Shown here one piece after another: positions 62,390-64,000 of a DNA stretch of 64,000 nucleotides. Position 1 is the first letter of the stretch. Each line of letters opens with the position of its first letter. The DNA is taken from NCBI GenBank assembly GCA_001600615.1, contig BCKK01000004.1:310001-374000 (forward strand), read 5' to 3'. The stretch comes from Dioszegia crocea. Taxonomy: Eukaryota > Basidiomycota > Tremellomycetes > Tremellales > Bulleribasidiaceae. The notes under the pieces are model-generated. The model did not search any database and was not told the origin of the DNA. It was given only the letters and a program-made list of their open reading frames with translations. The position numbers were made by a program, and so were the translations under genes.

Positions 62390-64000
62390 ATGTCTACAAA
62401 TCAGCCAGCCCGAATAGCTCAACCAGCACCGACAGTACGTTCGCTGACAAGGAGCTGCGACTCCTAACTCGGAATTTTGACTGACATGTCGTAGCCTCTG
62501 TCAAGAATAGAGAGCCAGTACAGGGTGAGGCTATCATTTTCGCATTAAAGATCCCTAGCTCATATCTCAGTCCGCATTGGCGAAAAGATGGTTCGACCTA
62601 GTCCTTCGCTCAGCACTGTTTTCGACGACAATCACCGCGATATTTCTGGCGCATGGAGCTGGTACGCCAGCTTCCATTATCATCCTACTTGGACCTGACG
62701 AGACAGACTATCGACTCAATGCTGCGATCACTAGTATATTTGCCGCTGCAGTCACCTACCCTCTGGCGGTATATCCTATCCTTTCAGCTCGCCGTTCTTT
62801 ACTAGTCGGTGAGCTGCAGCGTTGCGCGATTCCGGTCAAGCGTACAGAAGCTGACCTTCAGCTCCTAAAGCCTCTCCTCTAAAGTCTTCTTTGACTTCTC
62901 TGGTGTCATCGACCATCACCTCGGCCCAGGGAATAAGATACCTCACGGTACACTTGACATCTGGCGCCATCTTCGCTACGGTGTATGCCATCTTCATCAA
63001 AGTCTTCAAGCCTTCAACCGAGCTGGGCTTCCTTGCCGCTACTCCGTGAGCTATGAGGCAGACGAGTCTCTCTTGGCGATAGCTGACAAGTCCAGTCGGC
63101 ATCCTCTGCACCTAAATGAACGCTTCATATTCCTCGTCCTAGGAAACGCAGGATTGATGGTGCTTCACGCACTGTGGGATCTCATGGCCAGGCGTCTGGC
63201 GATAGAATGGCCTAACAGAAAAGTCAGCTAGAAGGTGTCCTTTCGTGCGAAGTTTAGCTGATGGCTCAGGTCCCCCTCGGTGATGCAGTCGCAGAAGGGC
63301 TCATGGCCTCATGTCCCATGCCAGGCCAAATGACCAGCCTGATCCTCCCACCTATCTGCCTCGTCGCTCACAGTGTCCTCTACTTCGCCCTCCGAAAACG
63401 TGTTTGGGTGTTCCTCCTCACACACACTTTCGGCCTCTTACGGTGAGCCTCGATGCGAAAACTCCAGCTAATATCTAGGCCATTCGTCATTAACTTTGCA
63501 AAGCCCTCGCGATCGCTTGGAATATCCATCATTCCTCATTTGATCGCGCTGGAATTGTTGACTCTGTTGGCTACGAGATTACCGCCCGTCCGTGCCATGA
63601 TCCCATATTTGAACTCGGTAAGGCCGACCATTTCACACGTGCGCTCCTACTGATCTTCAGCCACTCGATTTCGAATCCCTCCGACGTAAATCTCCACTTA
63701 CTCCCGAACAACATCTAACGACCGCACTAAAGTCCAAGAATCCCTACTATCTGGTATGTCCAGCAAATTCGCCAGAACTGATCTTAGCACTTCACCCTCA
63801 TGGAGCTTCTCCGAGTATCTCACAATCCCACCCGTCGACAAGCGCTCTTCGCCAGCACGTCCAAATCCCAACCGCCAATCTTATCAATCTGGGAAGATCT
63901 TTTACTCCACCTCGGCCGAGCCCATCAGACACTGATAACCCGGGGCGGCACCCGAATTTCGGGTCCCGGACCTTCATCCCGTCCGGCTCCAGTGAGAGAT
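62390..64000 (+). CDS. NDC1: Nuclear pore membrane protein Ndc1 (5' part, runs off the window)
   Basis: Membrane nucleoporin Ndc1, which anchors the nuclear pore and spindle pole body. The start MSTNQPARIAQPAPTPLSRI is followed by SALAKRWFDLVLRSALFSTT (helix 1) and further helices: AVTYPLAVYPILSARRSLLV, TVHLTSGAIFATVYAIFIKV. Then NERFIFLVLGNAGLMVLHALWD, which matches the family's helix with the NERF-type start. ICLVAHSVLYFALRKRVWVF and PHLIALELLTLL are the last membrane segments. The soluble part begins FESLRRKSPLTPEQ and YYLHFTLMELLRVSHNPTRR, like the first soluble helices of Ndc1. The reading frame is still open at 64000, so the C-terminal half is missing. Splice sites after the second helix were set by frame and are less sure. 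Confidence 0.8.

Overview
The window is eukaryotic nuclear DNA. Its genes are cut by many short introns (about 45 to 110 bases) with GTRAGT-like donors and a GCTGAC/GCTGAT-like branch site just before the AG, coding density is high, and the proteins look basidiomycete. I infer a tremellomycete yeast (Cryptococcus/Kwoniella/Saitozyma-like); the species cannot be read from the sequence. All gene models were spliced by eye, so outer boundaries are firmer than internal exon edges unless exon coordinates are given.

Layout. 266-1002 (+) is a four-helix MARVEL-type membrane protein. 1254-8088 (-) is SEC7, the large Golgi ARF exchange factor, with an intron-containing tRNA-Pro(AGG) in its upstream region (8272-8356, +). 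8776-10115 (-) is a NOSIP-type RING/U-box protein. 10.5-17.3 kb holds three Kre9/Knh1-like secreted proteins (two with GPI signals) around a DHA2-type MFS exporter. 17.7-19.6 kb has two diverged tandem copies of an unrecognised protein. HFI1/ADA1 (SAGA) and SMC5 are divergent at 20.2-26.9 kb. A 1.4-kb gap with inverted repeats, a palindrome and a terminator-like hairpin follows. Then come TRS120 (TRAPP II), TMA16, a tiny cysteine-rich protein and an unrecognised four-exon gene (to 36.7 kb).

36.8-47.1 kb is the most distinctive region: two head-to-tail paralogous genes for large, mostly disordered proteins with two RRM-like folds and repeated DGGWG motifs. Tryptophan-glycine motifs of this kind bind Argonaute in other proteins, so these are candidate RNA-silencing or P-body factors. 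This is a hypothesis from motif and architecture only.

48.4-64.0 kb returns to ordinary genes: NOP10, a GT31 glycosyltransferase, tubulin cofactor A, a secreted M64 metallopeptidase beside a secreted calpain-like cysteine protease, PUS9-type pseudouridine synthase, an AAAP amino-acid permease, NPT1 (NAD salvage), and NDC1 (nuclear pore), which runs off the right end.

How they work together: most are independent housekeeping genes. Functional grouping by position is seen only for the KNH-like cluster, the two tandem-duplicate pairs and the two neighbouring secreted proteases. Several pairs share short divergent promoters (HFI1/SMC5, TRS120/TMA16, GT31/cofactor A, NPT1/NDC1).
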